The position numbers and the translations under genes were made by a program. A model generated the notes under the pieces. It was not told where the DNA came from. It saw only the letters and a program-made list of their open reading frames with translations, and did no database searches. From DAOUAM01 sp034433305 (GTDB lineage: Bacteria > Chloroflexota > Dehalococcoidia > Lucifugimonadales > DAOUAM01), in NCBI GenBank assembly GCA_034433305.1, contig DAOUAM010000063.1, forward strand, positions 62,001 to 126,000: a stretch of 64,000 nucleotides of DNA, given 5' to 3'. This document shows, in pieces, positions 35,159-44,438 of this stretch (position 1 is its first letter; each line of letters begins with the position of its first letter).

Positions 35159-37066
35159 CTAGAGGTATTCCTTGACCTTGCGGGCCAGGCTAAGGGTCAT
35201 GCCGGGCACGGCGGCGATATCTTCCAGCGATGCCTCGCGGAGCCGCTGCACCGAGCCGAAACGGCGGATGAGCATGCGCTTGCGCTTGGGGCCTATGCCT
35301 GGCACCAGGTCTATGGCCGAGGCCACGCTGGCCCTGGAACGCCTCTGTCGGTGGAAGGTGATGGCGAACCTGTGGGCCTCGTCGCGGGCGCGCTGCACCA
35401 GGAACAGCCCCTGGGAGTTGCGCGGCAACACTATGGGTTCCGGCGTGTGGGGAACGAATAGCTCCTCGTTTTCCTTGGCGATGCTGGCCAGCGGCACGTC
35501 GTTGACGCCAAGCTCCAGGAACACCTGGAGGGCCGCACCCAGGTGTCCCTTGCCGCCGTCTATCAGCACCAGGTCAGGCAGGATGCCCCAGGACTCGGCC
35601 TTGCCGCTGTCCTGCTGCCGGCCCTGGCCGGCCTGCCCATCATGGGCCGCGTCCTGGCCGTCCTCGCCGGAGGCGTGCCCGTTGACGGCGGCTGCCAGGC
35701 GCTTGAAGCGGCGGGCCAGGACCTCCCGCATCATGGAGTAGTCGTCCACGCCTTCCACGCTCTTGATCTTGAAGCGCCGGTAGTGGACGGGCTTCGGCTC
35801 GCCGTCCTCGAAGACCACCATGCTGCCCACGGCATTGGTGCCCTGGATGTTGGAGATGTCGTAGCATTCGATGCGCCTGGGGAGCCTGGGCAGGTCCAGC
35901 GCCTCGCGCAGCTCGGCCATGGCGGTGGCAAGCCTGCTGGAGTCCGCCTCCTGGCGGACTTTGAGTTGCTCCAGGCCCTGGGCGGCGTTCTCCGCCACCA
36001 TCTGCACCAGCTTGCGCCGGGCGCCTCGCTGGGGGCAGTGGACTGCCACGGCGCCCTTGCGCTTCTCCCTGAGCCACTGCTGTATGGCCTCAGCCTCCTC
36101 CAGGGGGTACTGCACCAGGATGCGGGGCGGCACATAGGGATTGGCACCATAGAACTGCTTCACGAAGGCCGTGAGTACCCTGGCAGGCTCATCGTCCTGG
36201 GTGCCCTCCATGGTGAAGTTGTCGCGGCCGATGAGCTTGCCCTGGCGGATGAAGAACACCTCCACCCAGGCCTCACGCTGTCCGGGCGCCAGGGCGATAA
36301 CATCCATGTCCTCGTCGCTAAGCTGGAGCACCTTCTGGCCCTCGTGGACCTTCTCGATGGCCCTGATCTGGTCCCGCAGCACGGCGGCCCGCTCGAACTC
36401 CAGCGCCTCGGCGGCCTCCGCCATCCTGTCCGCCAGCGCCCTGACCACCCTGTCGGTCCTGCCCTCCATGAACAGCACCACCTGGTCTACGACCTCGCGG
36501 TACTGCTCCTTGCTGACGGCGCCAATGCACGGCCCGACGCAGCGGTGCAGGTAGAAGTCCAGGCATGGGCGCGGGTCGGTGCCGGTGATGGCCTTGGTAC
36601 ACGACCTGTAGGGGAACAGCTTCTTGAGCAGCGCCAGCGTCTTGCGCACGCTGGTGGAGTTGGCGAATGGCCCGAAGTAGCGCGCCCCGTCCTGGAGGTC
36701 CACCCTGCGGGTGATGTATACCTGGGGAAAGTCCTCGGACAGGTCAATCTTGATGAAGGGGTAGCTCTTGTCGTCCTTGAGGCGGGCATTGTACGGCGGC
36801 CGGTGCCGCTTGATGAGGTTGGACTCCAGTATCAGGGCCTCCTGCTCCGACTCGGTGAGGATGTACTCGAAGTCGGTGACCTTGCCGACCATGGCCCTGG
36901 TCTTGGGTGGAAGCCCGGCGGGGCTGGCGAAGTAGGTGCGGAGCCGGTTGCGGAGGCTGGACGCCTTTCCGACGTAAAGCACATCCCCCGCCTCGTCGCG
37001 CATGATATAAACGCCCGGCCTTGTGGGCGTGGCCGCCAGACGCGCCGCGAACCTGCTCCGCTCCAT
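35159..37066 (-). CDS. uvrC: UvrABC system endonuclease subunit C
   Basis: A 635-residue nucleotide-excision repair nuclease. GIY-YIG domain at the N-terminus (RPGVYIMRDEAGDVLYVGKA), cysteine cluster region (PYRSCTKAI...PCLDFYLHRCVGPC), UVR motif (ALEFERAAVLRDQIRAIE), RNase H-like incision domain (ECYDISNIQGTNAVGSMVVF, LPDLVLIDGGKGHL) and helix-hairpin-helix pair (IDLVPGIGPKRKRMLIRRF). An unusual low-complexity Gly/Gln/Asp insertion (about residues 465-495) splits the nuclease domain. The ATG follows GAGAGGAC, 9 bp after the small upstream gene. Confidence 0.96.
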   Translation of the reverse strand: MERSRFAARLAATPTRPGVYIMRDEAGDVLYVGKASSLRNRLRTYFASPAGLPPKTRAMVGKVTDFEYILTESEQEALILESNLIKRHRPPYNARLKDDKSYPFIKIDLSEDFPQVYITRRVDLQDGARYFGPFANSTSVRKTLALLKKLFPYRSCTKAITGTDPRPCLDFYLHRCVGPCIGAVSKEQYREVVDQVVLFMEGRTDRVVRALADRMAEAAEALEFERAAVLRDQIRAIEKVHEGQKVLQLSDEDMDVIALAPGQREAWVEVFFIRQGKLIGRDNFTMEGTQDDEPARVLTAFVKQFYGANPYVPPRILVQYPLEEAEAIQQWLREKRKGAVAVHCPQRGARRKLVQMVAENAAQGLEQLKVRQEADSSRLATAMAELREALDLPRLPRRIECYDISNIQGTNAVGSMVVFEDGEPKPVHYRRFKIKSVEGVDDYSMMREVLARRFKRLAAAVNGHASGEDGQDAAHDGQAGQGRQQDSGKAESWGILPDLVLIDGGKGHLGAALQVFLELGVNDVPLASIAKENEELFVPHTPEPIVLPRNSQGLFLVQRARDEAHRFAITFHRQRRSRASVASAIDLVPGIGPKRKRMLIRRFGSVQRLREASLEDIAAVPGMTLSLARKVKEYL

Positions 37067-37075
37067 GTCCTCTCG

Positions 37076-37435
37076 CTACCGTAGCACAAAACTGAGCGCC
37101 ACCAGGATGACCACCATCAGAGCAGCTATGACACCAATGTACCTGAGCTCGGCCCCCACGAAGTTGACAGAGGAGGCCTGCTCGGCTGTTACCCTGCGCC
37201 TGGCCCTTCGCACTGGCTGGGGCGCCTCTGGCGCTCGCTGGGCCTGGATGGGCTGGGGTTGGGGCTGAGGCTCCGGGGGCCTGGCCTCTGGCTCTGCCAC
37301 GGTGGTGGTGGCCTGTGCCGTGGTCTCCGGAGGGGCTTGTGTGGACTCCGCCACCTGTGGCCTGCCTCTGGCACGCCGCTTCTTTCTGCTCAACTCCGCC
37401 TGCCTGGAGGCTACGCGGTGGGCTTTACCTGACAT
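37076..37435 (-). CDS. Small tail-anchored membrane protein, unknown
   Basis: A 119-residue protein starting at ATG 37435 after AGGAGG. A basic N-terminus (RQAELSRKKRRARGR) is followed by a long Pro/Glu/Gln/Ala-rich low-complexity stretch (about 28-80) and a single C-terminal helix (LRYIGVIAALMVVILVALSF). It ends 9 bp before uvrC, so it is probably co-transcribed. It matches no family I know. Confidence 0.65.
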   Translation of the reverse strand: MSGKAHRVASRQAELSRKKRRARGRPQVAESTQAPPETTAQATTTVAEPEARPPEPQPQPQPIQAQRAPEAPQPVRRARRRVTAEQASSVNFVGAELRYIGVIAALMVVILVALSFVLR

Positions 37436-37576
37436 TGTATTCCTCCTGAGATGCAAAGGATAATATGGGCCACACTGCCGGAGAGGGGCTGCGACAGGGG
37501 CGCCCAGGTGGAGCAGTACCTTTCTGCCGCCCTACCAGGTAGTTAAACCCAGACCACCCCGCCGAGACGTCCGGCA

Positions 37577-38521
37577 CTAGGCCGGCCGCCCTGAGCGGGG
37601 ATGGGCCTTGTCGTACTCCTGCCTCACGTGCTCACCAGTCAGGTGGGTATAGATCTGGGTGGTGGTGATGCTGGCGTGGCCCAGGAGTTCCTGGACGTGC
37701 CTGAGTGGGGCACCCCCTCGCAGCATGTGCGTGGCAAAGCTATGCCGCAGCGTGTGCGGAGTGATGGTGCTCTTGATGCCTGCCCGCCTGGCGTGGCCCT
37801 TGAGTATCAGCCAGAAGCCCTGGCGAGTCAGCCTTTCGCCACGCCGGTTGAGGAACACCGCATGTCCAGATCGCCTGGACTTGACCAGGGGCCTGACGTG
37901 GGCCATGTAGTCTCTGAGGGCATCTATGGCCTGCTGATGAATGGGGATAGCCCGCTCCTTGGCGCCCTTGCCGAAGCACCGCACCACACCGTGCTCCAGG
38001 TCCACGTCCTCCACATTAAGGGAGACCAGCTCGCTGACGCGCATGCCAGTGGCATACAGCAGCTCCAGCATGGCCTGGTCCCTGCGGGCCTCTGGCGTGT
38101 CGCCCCGCGAGGCCGTAGCCAGCAGTTTTTCCACCTCCTCCACGGTAAGAGTCTTGGGCAGGGAGCGTCCCACCCGTGGCGAACTCAAGTCGTCCGTGGG
38201 GTCCTTGCTTATGACGCCTTCACTGGCGAGAAAGCCAAACAGCGACCGGACAGCGGCCACTTTGCGGGCACGAGTCTTGGCCGAGTAGCCCAACTCGTGA
38301 AGGTGCAAGACATATGCCGACAGGGCGCGCTGGTCCACCTGCTCCCAGCCGGGGCCAGTCCCGTCCTGCCCCTGCGACGCCAGGTAGTCGGCAAGCTGGT
38401 ACAGGTCATTGCGGTACGCAGACAGCGTGTGGTGCGACACCCCGCGCTCCACGGTCATGAAGCTCAGGAAGCCATCAATATCGTGTTTGAGCCGGTCTGC
38501 TTTCGCTGGCGCGTCCTGCAT
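37577..38521 (-). CDS. Xer-type tyrosine recombinase
   Basis: A 314-residue site-specific recombinase. N-terminal SAM-like core-binding domain (DIDGFLSFMTVERGVSHHTLSAYRNDLYQ). Catalytic domain with Arg in ATGMRVSELVSL, Lys in the beta-hairpin region, HTLRHSFATHML, GHASITTTQIYTH (nucleophilic Tyr). Length and position away from any mobile element fit the chromosomal XerC/XerD role in dimer resolution rather than an integron or phage integrase. I cannot distinguish XerC from XerD. Confidence 0.9.
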   Translation of the reverse strand: MQDAPAKADRLKHDIDGFLSFMTVERGVSHHTLSAYRNDLYQLADYLASQGQDGTGPGWEQVDQRALSAYVLHLHELGYSAKTRARKVAAVRSLFGFLASEGVISKDPTDDLSSPRVGRSLPKTLTVEEVEKLLATASRGDTPEARRDQAMLELLYATGMRVSELVSLNVEDVDLEHGVVRCFGKGAKERAIPIHQQAIDALRDYMAHVRPLVKSRRSGHAVFLNRRGERLTRQGFWLILKGHARRAGIKSTITPHTLRHSFATHMLRGGAPLRHVQELLGHASITTTQIYTHLTGEHVRQEYDKAHPRSGRPA

Positions 38522-38840
38522 GGCAACTTCATTTTATCATACGAATGTGCCACCTGCCGGGATGGCTTTGGACTGACGGCAATACAGGACTGACAGGGGT
38601 ACAAGGTGCCATGTGCGCATCGGGGCTACAATCTTGAGGCGCGGGCGGTCCTTCCACCAGCCCTGCCTTACGGTACCGCCCGCAAAGCATACAGTCGGTG
38701 AGTGGAAGGCCGCTGACATCGGCAGGCACAGCTTCCGCCGCCACCGCTTGCCTTGACAGTGGAGTACGGCCCGGCTAAATTAGAGGCGGCGGCCAGGCCG
38801 CTTGTGGTGCAGTCCAACTATCAAACGGACTTCGAGCTAA
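38522..38840. other. Divergent intergenic region, xer / lgt
   Basis: A 319-bp gap. It contains a good plus-strand promoter for lgt (38753-38781). No gene is seen in the remainder. Confidence 0.5.
38753..38781 (+). promoter_or_regulatory. Sigma70-type promoter for lgt
   Basis: Consensus TTGACA (38753-38758), 17-bp spacer, TAAATT (38776-38781), 60 bp before the lgt start codon. Confidence 0.55.
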
Positions 38841-39701
38841 ATGATTGAGATAGATATAGGCCCAAACCTGGTCTCAGTGGGAACGTTCGTAATAAGCTGG
38901 CACGGCTTCTTTAGCTTCATTGCCGTGGCCACGGCCGTGTACCTGGTGGGGAGATGGGCGCCGCTGAGGGGCGTGGACCCCGACGCTATATACTCCATCG
39001 CCATATGGGCCATCATTGGCGGCGTGCTGGGTGCGCGGCTGGTGCACGTCATAGACAACTGGAGCTTCTACTCGGCCAACCCGGGCCAGATACTGGCCGT
39101 CTGGGGCGGCGGCATCGGCCTGTGGGGCGGCATCCTGGGCGGCTTCATTGGCGGGGCCATAGCCGCGCTGGTCATGAAGCAGCCCATAGGCACCATCGCC
39201 GACCTCACGGCGCCGGCCATGCTCTTCGTCCAGACCATAGGCCGCATCGGCGATATCATCAACGGCGAGCACTGCGCCAGGGCCACTGACTTCTTCCTGG
39301 GGTTCAAGTGGACGAGTCCCGTCAGCGACGCCCGGCTGTGCGGCAACGGCGTCGGCGTGGCGGTGCACCCGGTCATAGCCTACGAGATGGCCTGGAACAT
39401 GCTGGCCCTGGCCGTCATCTGGAACCTGCGCGGCAGGCTCAGGCCCGACGGTATGCTCTTCGCGCTGTACCTGGCGCTGTACGCCACCGGGCGCTTCCTC
39501 ATCACGTTCCTCAGGGAGGACAAGGTCTGGGCGCTGGGCCTGCAGGAGGCCCAGTTCATTGCACTGCTGGTGCTGGCCATCAGCGTGCCCCTGCTGGCCT
39601 GGAAGGCGCGGCTCACCCACAGGGTGGAGCTGGTGCCCGTGCCCATACTGCCGCGCGGCACCCGCGCCGAGCGTCGCCGCCGCCTGCGGGCGCAAAAGTA
39701 G
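38841..39701 (+). CDS. lgt: Prolipoprotein diacylglyceryl transferase
   Basis: A 286-residue inner-membrane enzyme that transfers diacylglycerol to the lipobox cysteine of prolipoproteins. Seven hydrophobic segments. Motifs: ISWHGFFSFIAVATAVY, GGVLGARLVHVIDNW, the Lgt signature region QTIGRIGDIINGEHCARATD and VHPVIAYEMAWN. It supports processing of the lipoproteins in this window (cupredoxin, solute-binding protein). Confidence 0.95.
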   Translation: MIEIDIGPNLVSVGTFVISWHGFFSFIAVATAVYLVGRWAPLRGVDPDAIYSIAIWAIIGGVLGARLVHVIDNWSFYSANPGQILAVWGGGIGLWGGILGGFIGGAIAALVMKQPIGTIADLTAPAMLFVQTIGRIGDIINGEHCARATDFFLGFKWTSPVSDARLCGNGVGVAVHPVIAYEMAWNMLALAVIWNLRGRLRPDGMLFALYLALYATGRFLITFLREDKVWALGLQEAQFIALLVLAISVPLLAWKARLTHRVELVPVPILPRGTRAERRRRLRAQK

Positions 39702-39830
39702 GCTGACCTCGCCCCCTGTACACGCGTGTACTGGCCAGACACCTCCGTAACGCCGACGCATACAGACCTGTGGAACACCTGGCAGGGCGCAGGGTACACA
39801 AGGGCATAAGGCCGCTGCAAAGGTCAGCAT

Positions 39831-39903
39831 GCCCCCTTCCTGGCCTTCACCCAAAGGGGGAAGGGACTGTTCTCGCCCCCTCTGGGGGAGAGTCAGAGAG
39901 GGG
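39831..39903. repeat. Double-hairpin dispersed repeat, copy 3 (inverted relative to copies 1-2)
   Basis: Between the convergent lgt and recJ genes: GCCCCCTTCCTGGCCTTC, core AAGGGACTGTTCTCGCCCCC and ending GAGAGTCAGAGAGGGGC. Confidence 0.8.
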
Positions 39904-39910
39904 CCATAGC

Positions 39911-41635
39911 TCAGCCGACGCTGTGCCCCGATACACCGGGGGTGAGGTCCCCCGAGGCTGGCTGGAAGTCCAGCACCGTGAGCTGGAGCCTGGGCCGTCC
40001 ATTCCAGGAGTCCAGGCCCACCGAATAGACCAGGTCCACACGCTCCCGCGCCAGGCCGGCCCTGCTGCCCTGGTTGAAGGCGATGGCATCCCAGATGACC
40101 CCGCCCTGGCTGACCTTCAGCTTGAGGTGCTGGCCGCTGCGCCCCACCAGGCGGGCGCTGACCACGCGGGCCTTGCGCGTCAGGAACGCTGGCACCGGGT
40201 TGTCCTCGCCGAAAGGCTCCAGCGACTGGATGAAGTCCAGGTTGGCGCCGGCCACCAGGGACGGCGAGACCTCGCAGTCAATGTTGACACAGGGCTTCAG
40301 GTCCATCCCGGCCAGGGCCTCCTCGGCGGTGGCCCTCAGCTCTCGCTCCAGTTCAGGCAGGTGATGGGTAGGAATGGTGAAGCCGGCCGCCCTGGGATGG
40401 CCGCCGTGCTGGAGGAACAGCCTCCGGCTCTTCCTCAGCGCCTCCACGATGTTGAACTCGGGGATGCTCCTGGCGCTGGCCCGGCTGACCTCGTCGCCCA
40501 GGGAGACCGCCACCGCTGGGCGGCAGTAGGCGTCCACCAGCTTGTTGGCAATGAGGCCCAGGATGCCCGGCAGCCAGTCCCGGTGCTTGACCATGACCAT
40601 GGCCGGCACGGAGCCATTGGACTGCGCCTCGACCTGCTGCATCGCCTCCCGAACGCCCTGCTCGGTGAGGCGCTGGCGCTCCAGGTTCTTGCCCTCCAGC
40701 TCCTCGGCGATGGCCGCTGCCGTCTCGGGCGTGGTGGCCGTGAGGAGGTTGAGGCTCAGGATGGCGTGGTCCAGCCTGCCGGCCACGTTCAGCCTGGGTA
40801 TCAGCCCGAAGGACAGCGCCTCGGTGTCCAGACTGCCCGGCCTGAAGCCCGCGCGGGAGATGAGCGCCATCAGCCCCGGGTGCTGGGTCTGGTTCAGCAA
40901 CTCGATGCCGCGCTTGACCAGGTAGCGGTTCTCGCCCGAAAGGGTGCCCACGTCGGCGACGGTGCCCAGCGCCGCCAGCTCCAGCAGGTAGTCCGGGCAG
41001 GGGTAGCCCATGGCCTCGTAGAGCGCCTGGGCCAGCTTGTAGGCCAGCCCCGCGCCGGTCAGGCCGCCGTAGGGGTAGGCCGAGTCCGGGCGCCTGGGGT
41101 TGATGAGGGCCGACGCCTTTGGCAGATGGGACGTGATGCTGTGGTGGTCGGTGATGATGGTGTCCATGCCCAGGGACGCCGCCAGGTCCACCTCGGCGAT
41201 GGAGGTGGTGCCGCAGTCCACCGTCACCAGCACCGACACGCCCTGCTCCCGCAGGAACGCGACCGCCTCCCGGTTCAGGCCGTGGCCTTCGTCCACCCTG
41301 TCAGGGAGGACGGGTATGACTGGCGCGCCCAGGTCACGGAGGGCGCGCACCAGCAGCGCCGTGCCCGTCACGCCGTCGGTATCGAAGTCGCCAAAGATGC
41401 CGATGGCCTCGCCCGCACGCAGGGCCTTGCGCAGCCTGGCGACCGCCCGGTCCATGTCGGGCAGCAGCATGGGGTCGTTGAGCAGGCGGGAGTCGGCGGC
41501 CAGGTACGGCTCCACCTCGGCCCGCGTCCTGATGCCCCGGTTGTACAGCAGCCGGGCGCGAAAGGGCGGCTGCCCCAGGGCCCTGTCGAACCCTGGAGGG
41601 GGCGGAGGCAGCATGCGCCAGGTCTTGGCAGTCAT
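39911..41635 (-). CDS. recJ: Single-stranded-DNA-specific exonuclease RecJ
   Basis: A 574-residue 5'-3' ssDNA exonuclease of the DHH superfamily. Motifs: GIFGDFDTDGVTGTALLV (usually DYDxDG), VTVDCGTTS, the DHH motif in IITDHHSITS, and NPRRPDSAYPYGGLTGAG. The DHHA1 domain has LQHGGHPRAAGFTIP and an OB-type C-terminus follows. It is convergent with lgt. A dispersed repeat separates it from fabF upstream on the same strand. Confidence 0.95.
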   Translation of the reverse strand: MTAKTWRMLPPPPPGFDRALGQPPFRARLLYNRGIRTRAEVEPYLAADSRLLNDPMLLPDMDRAVARLRKALRAGEAIGIFGDFDTDGVTGTALLVRALRDLGAPVIPVLPDRVDEGHGLNREAVAFLREQGVSVLVTVDCGTTSIAEVDLAASLGMDTIITDHHSITSHLPKASALINPRRPDSAYPYGGLTGAGLAYKLAQALYEAMGYPCPDYLLELAALGTVADVGTLSGENRYLVKRGIELLNQTQHPGLMALISRAGFRPGSLDTEALSFGLIPRLNVAGRLDHAILSLNLLTATTPETAAAIAEELEGKNLERQRLTEQGVREAMQQVEAQSNGSVPAMVMVKHRDWLPGILGLIANKLVDAYCRPAVAVSLGDEVSRASARSIPEFNIVEALRKSRRLFLQHGGHPRAAGFTIPTHHLPELERELRATAEEALAGMDLKPCVNIDCEVSPSLVAGANLDFIQSLEPFGEDNPVPAFLTRKARVVSARLVGRSGQHLKLKVSQGGVIWDAIAFNQGSRAGLARERVDLVYSVGLDSWNGRPRLQLTVLDFQPASGDLTPGVSGHSVG

Positions 41636-41646
41636 ATCGGTATCCT

Positions 41647-41745
41647 GCCCCCTTCTCCTCGACAGGCTCGGGGCAGGCCCTGGCCTTCCCCCACAGGGGG
41701 CAGGGAGTGTCCTCGCCCCCTCTGGGGGAGAGCTAGAGAGAGGGC
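41647..41745. repeat. Double-hairpin dispersed repeat, copy 4
   Basis: GCCCCCTTCTCCTCGACAGG then GCAGGCCCTGGCCTTCCCCC, core GGCAGGGAGTGTCCTCGCCC, ending GAGAGCTAGAGAGAGGGC. It carries a 24-bp internal addition (CTCCTCGACAGGCTCGGGGC) matching the tail beside copy 2. Confidence 0.8.
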
Positions 41746-41771
41746 AATCGTTGGCATCTCAGGCCACCTGC

Positions 41772-43013
41772 TCAAGGCTCGAAGGCCTGGAATACAAGAG
41801 TCGTGTTGTGTCCGCCGAAGCCGAAGGAGTTGCTCAGGGCCGTCCTTATCCTGCCACGGCGCGGCAGGTAAGGGGTGTAGTCCAGGTCGCAGTCGGGGTC
41901 GGGGTAGTCCAGGTTGATGGTGGGAGGCAGCGCCCAGTTGCTGATGGCCAGGACGCAGATGGCCGCCTCCAGCGCGCCGCTGGCGCCCAGCAGGTGCCCC
42001 GTCATGGACTTGGTGGAGCTTATGGGTATCTTGTAGGCCTCCTCGCCAAAGACGGCCTTCATGGCCAGCGTCTCGCACTTGTCGTTCAGCGGCGTGGAGG
42101 TCCCGTGGGCGTTGATGTAGTCAATCTCGTAGGGCTTGAGGCCCGCCGACTTGAGGGCCAGCCGCATGGCCCTGGCGCCGCCCTCGCCGTCGGGCGCGGG
42201 CTGGGTGATGTGGTAGGCGTCGGAGGTGGCGCCGTAGCCCACCATCTCGGCGATGGGCGTGGCGTTGCGCCGCACCGCGCTGTCTATGCTCTCCATGACC
42301 AGCACCGCGGCGCCCTCGCCCAGCACGAAGCCGTCCCGCTGGGCATCAAAGGGCCGGGACGCCTTCTGCGGCTCCTGGTTGCGTTTTGACAGGGCCTGGC
42401 AGGCGTTGAACCCGGCGACGCCGATGGGGCATATGGCGGCTTCGGCGCCTCCAGCGATAACGATGTCCGCATCCCCACGGCGGATCAGCTCGAAGGCCTG
42501 GCCGATGGCGTCGGCGCCGCTGGCGCAGGCCGAGACGGTGCAGAAGTTAGGCCCCTTGGCGCCCAGCGCCATGGACACCTGGCCCGCCGCCATGTCCGGG
42601 AGCATCATAGGGACAAGGAAGGGGCTGACCCGCGAAGGCCCTTTGGCCTGGAGGACGCCCACCTGCTCCGACAGCGTTATGATGCCCCCGATGCCGCTGG
42701 AGACCATCACCGAGACCTTCTCGCAGTTGCTGGCGTCTATCTTCAGGTGGGCCTGCTCCACGGCCTCCTGGGCGGCCACCACCGCAAGCTGGACGAACCT
42801 GTCCATGCGGCGGGCGTCCTTCTTGCCGAAGTGGGCGACGGGATCGAAGCCCTTGACCTCGGCGGCGATGGTAGTCTCCAGCCCATCAGGGTCGAACAGG
42901 GTGATGCGGTCCACTCCCGACTTGCCGGCCAGCAGGCTGTTCCAGGTAGTCTGGCGGTCCAGCCCCACGGGGCTGATGATGCCGATGCCGGTAACTACTA
43001 CGCGGTTATTCAT
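41772..43013 (-). CDS. fabF: Beta-ketoacyl-ACP synthase II
   Basis: A 413-residue condensing enzyme of fatty-acid elongation. Starts NNRVVVTGIGIISPVGLD. Active-site Cys in VSACASGADAIGQA, histidines in INAHGTSTPLNDKCE and SMTGHLLGASGALEA, ending NSFGFGGHNTTLVFQ. The ATG at 43013 is the family start; a 14-residue in-frame extension is not conserved. No acpP or other fab gene is adjacent. Confidence 0.95.
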   Translation of the reverse strand: MNNRVVVTGIGIISPVGLDRQTTWNSLLAGKSGVDRITLFDPDGLETTIAAEVKGFDPVAHFGKKDARRMDRFVQLAVVAAQEAVEQAHLKIDASNCEKVSVMVSSGIGGIITLSEQVGVLQAKGPSRVSPFLVPMMLPDMAAGQVSMALGAKGPNFCTVSACASGADAIGQAFELIRRGDADIVIAGGAEAAICPIGVAGFNACQALSKRNQEPQKASRPFDAQRDGFVLGEGAAVLVMESIDSAVRRNATPIAEMVGYGATSDAYHITQPAPDGEGGARAMRLALKSAGLKPYEIDYINAHGTSTPLNDKCETLAMKAVFGEEAYKIPISSTKSMTGHLLGASGALEAAICVLAISNWALPPTINLDYPDPDCDLDYTPYLPRRGRIRTALSNSFGFGGHNTTLVFQAFEP

Positions 43014-43338
43014 AGGACCAGTTGCTCCATAACGGGACCGGTGCCCGAAATCCACCCCTCGCGGCTCCGCGCGGCGCTTGGCTGGCAGCAGGGCAGGGCA
43101 CCGGCGCTCTCACGACGGCTCAGGGAGCCGTGCCCCGCTGGCGTGGCCAGATGCCGAATTATAACAGGGGCGGCCTTGCGAGGGGTACTGAAATCCGGTC
43201 GCACCGAGTAGCAATATTCGGCTGTCAGCGCTCAGCAGTCAGCGTCCCACCCGGGCAGCAGGCTGAAAGCTGATGGCGAAAGCTAACAGGCTATGGAGCA
43301 CGCGGCTAGCCTGGCCGGCCTCACGCCTCTGGCCCTGG
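43014..43338. other. Intergenic region upstream of fabF
   Basis: A 325-bp gap. A perfect TATAAT (minus strand, plus 43158-43163) may be the fabF -10, with no clear -35. At about 43218-43310 there are short repeats (GCTGTCAGCGCTCAGCAGTC, AGGCTGAAAGCTGATGGCG) of the same wording as the hairpin at 17528. No gene is seen. Confidence 0.45.
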
Positions 43339-43827
43339 CTATCCGCCCCCGTATGTCGCATCGGCCACGTAGGCGTTTACCAGCGCCTCCTTCAGCTCGG
43401 CCTCGTCCAGGGGGAAGTGGACCCGCTCGGCCTGCCCGGACTGCAGCCCGCGCACTGTAACGTAGTACGCTTCGGACAGCGAGTCCATAGCCAGGTCCAC
43501 CGACACGCCCTGGCTGTCCTGCCAGCGCAGCGACCAGGTGCACTCGTACACCAGGCGGTCCTCGGCGGACGACTGGGCCAGGGATGCCCCTCGCGTCGTG
43601 TCCAGCTCTCCCTTGCCGCCCAGCAGGCCGACGTTCATCTCGTCCAGCAGGCTGCACACAATGGGGTCCAGCTTCTCTGCCTCCAGCCACAGCCGGCCCA
43701 CGGCCAGCGCGTGGGAAGGGCTGGCCGGCAGCCGCTGGCCGATGCGCTGGATAAAGCCCAGGGCCTCCTGGTGGTAGGCCACCAGCTTCTGCGCGCGCTC
43801 CAGCCACGATTTCTGCTGCGTGTCCAA
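43339..43827 (-). CDS. Conserved-looking hypothetical protein
   Basis: A 162-residue protein from a TTG start at 43827, with GAGGGA about 8 nt upstream and the cyclase stop just 2 bp before it. Helical N-terminus (WLERAQKLVAYHQEALGFIQRIG) and mixed C-terminus (VSVDLAMDSLSEAYYVTVRGL, FPLDEAELKEALVNAYV). No known domain is recognised. It is tightly coupled to the cyclase-family gene, which suggests a shared pathway. Confidence 0.6.
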   Translation of the reverse strand: MDTQQKSWLERAQKLVAYHQEALGFIQRIGQRLPASPSHALAVGRLWLEAEKLDPIVCSLLDEMNVGLLGGKGELDTTRGASLAQSSAEDRLVYECTWSLRWQDSQGVSVDLAMDSLSEAYYVTVRGLQSGQAERVHFPLDEAELKEALVNAYVADATYGGG

Positions 43828-43829
43828 GG

Positions 43830-44438
43830 CTAAAGTCCCTCTATCAGCACCGCCCGTGCGGGCGCCCCGTCGCTGCCCTGAAGCCTGAGGGGCAGACATA
43901 CTAGAGTATAGTTGCCAGGGCGCACGCCGGACAACTCCAGCCCCTCCACGACGATAACGCCCGCCTCCAGCAGCGCGCGATGGGCCATGAGCGCCTGGTC
44001 GCCCGGCCTGTCCACCGACAGGGTGTCCACACCCACCAGGCGAATGCCGCGCCGGGCAATCCAGCGTGCGGCGCCCTCGTCTAGATAGGCCGCCTCCCGC
44101 GCCGGCCTCCCGCCAGTCTTGAGGAGCAGGCGCTGCGTCTGCGGGGGAATGGCGCAGGCCTCCAGCCGCTCCGCCGTCACCCCGGCCTTGTCCGCCACGT
44201 CCACCACCAGCGCCGGCCCTATAAGCGTCTCCAGCGGCACCTGGTCCACCGGCACGCCCAGGGAGAGATGGCTGGGCGCATCCACGTGAGTCCCCGCGTG
44301 GGCGCTCATGGACACCGCGCTGAGATTGAAGGCGTCGCAGTGGGCCATATCGGCCACGCGGGTGAGGCTGAAGGGCGGGTCGCCGGGATAGGCCGGCGTC
44401 CGCTGCGATAGTGGCAGGGTGATGTCGTGAATGCGCAT
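43830..44438 (-). CDS. Cyclase-family metal hydrolase (kynurenine formamidase-like)
   Basis: A 202-residue enzyme with the cyclase-family metal motif HAGTHVDAPSH and the start MRIHDITLPLSQRTPAYPGD. Later motifs are LVGVDTLSVDRPG and GVIVVEGLELSGVRPG. The family hydrolyses formamides such as N-formylkynurenine, or related cyclic/amide substrates; no other tryptophan-catabolism gene is nearby, so the substrate is open. The ATG at 44438 follows GGAGG. Confidence 0.85.
   Translation of the reverse strand: MRIHDITLPLSQRTPAYPGDPPFSLTRVADMAHCDAFNLSAVSMSAHAGTHVDAPSHLSLGVPVDQVPLETLIGPALVVDVADKAGVTAERLEACAIPPQTQRLLLKTGGRPAREAAYLDEGAARWIARRGIRLVGVDTLSVDRPGDQALMAHRALLEAGVIVVEGLELSGVRPGNYTLVCLPLRLQGSDGAPARAVLIEGL

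Noticed and set aside
35543..37084. Plus-strand frame of about 510 codons opposite uvrC
   Set aside because: Shadow of uvrC; no ribosome site or recognisable domain.
39911..41635. RecJ motif I reading DFDTDG instead of DYDxDG considered as an inactivating change
   Set aside because: The metal-binding aspartates are retained and Phe for Tyr is conservative; the DHH and DHHA1 motifs are intact.
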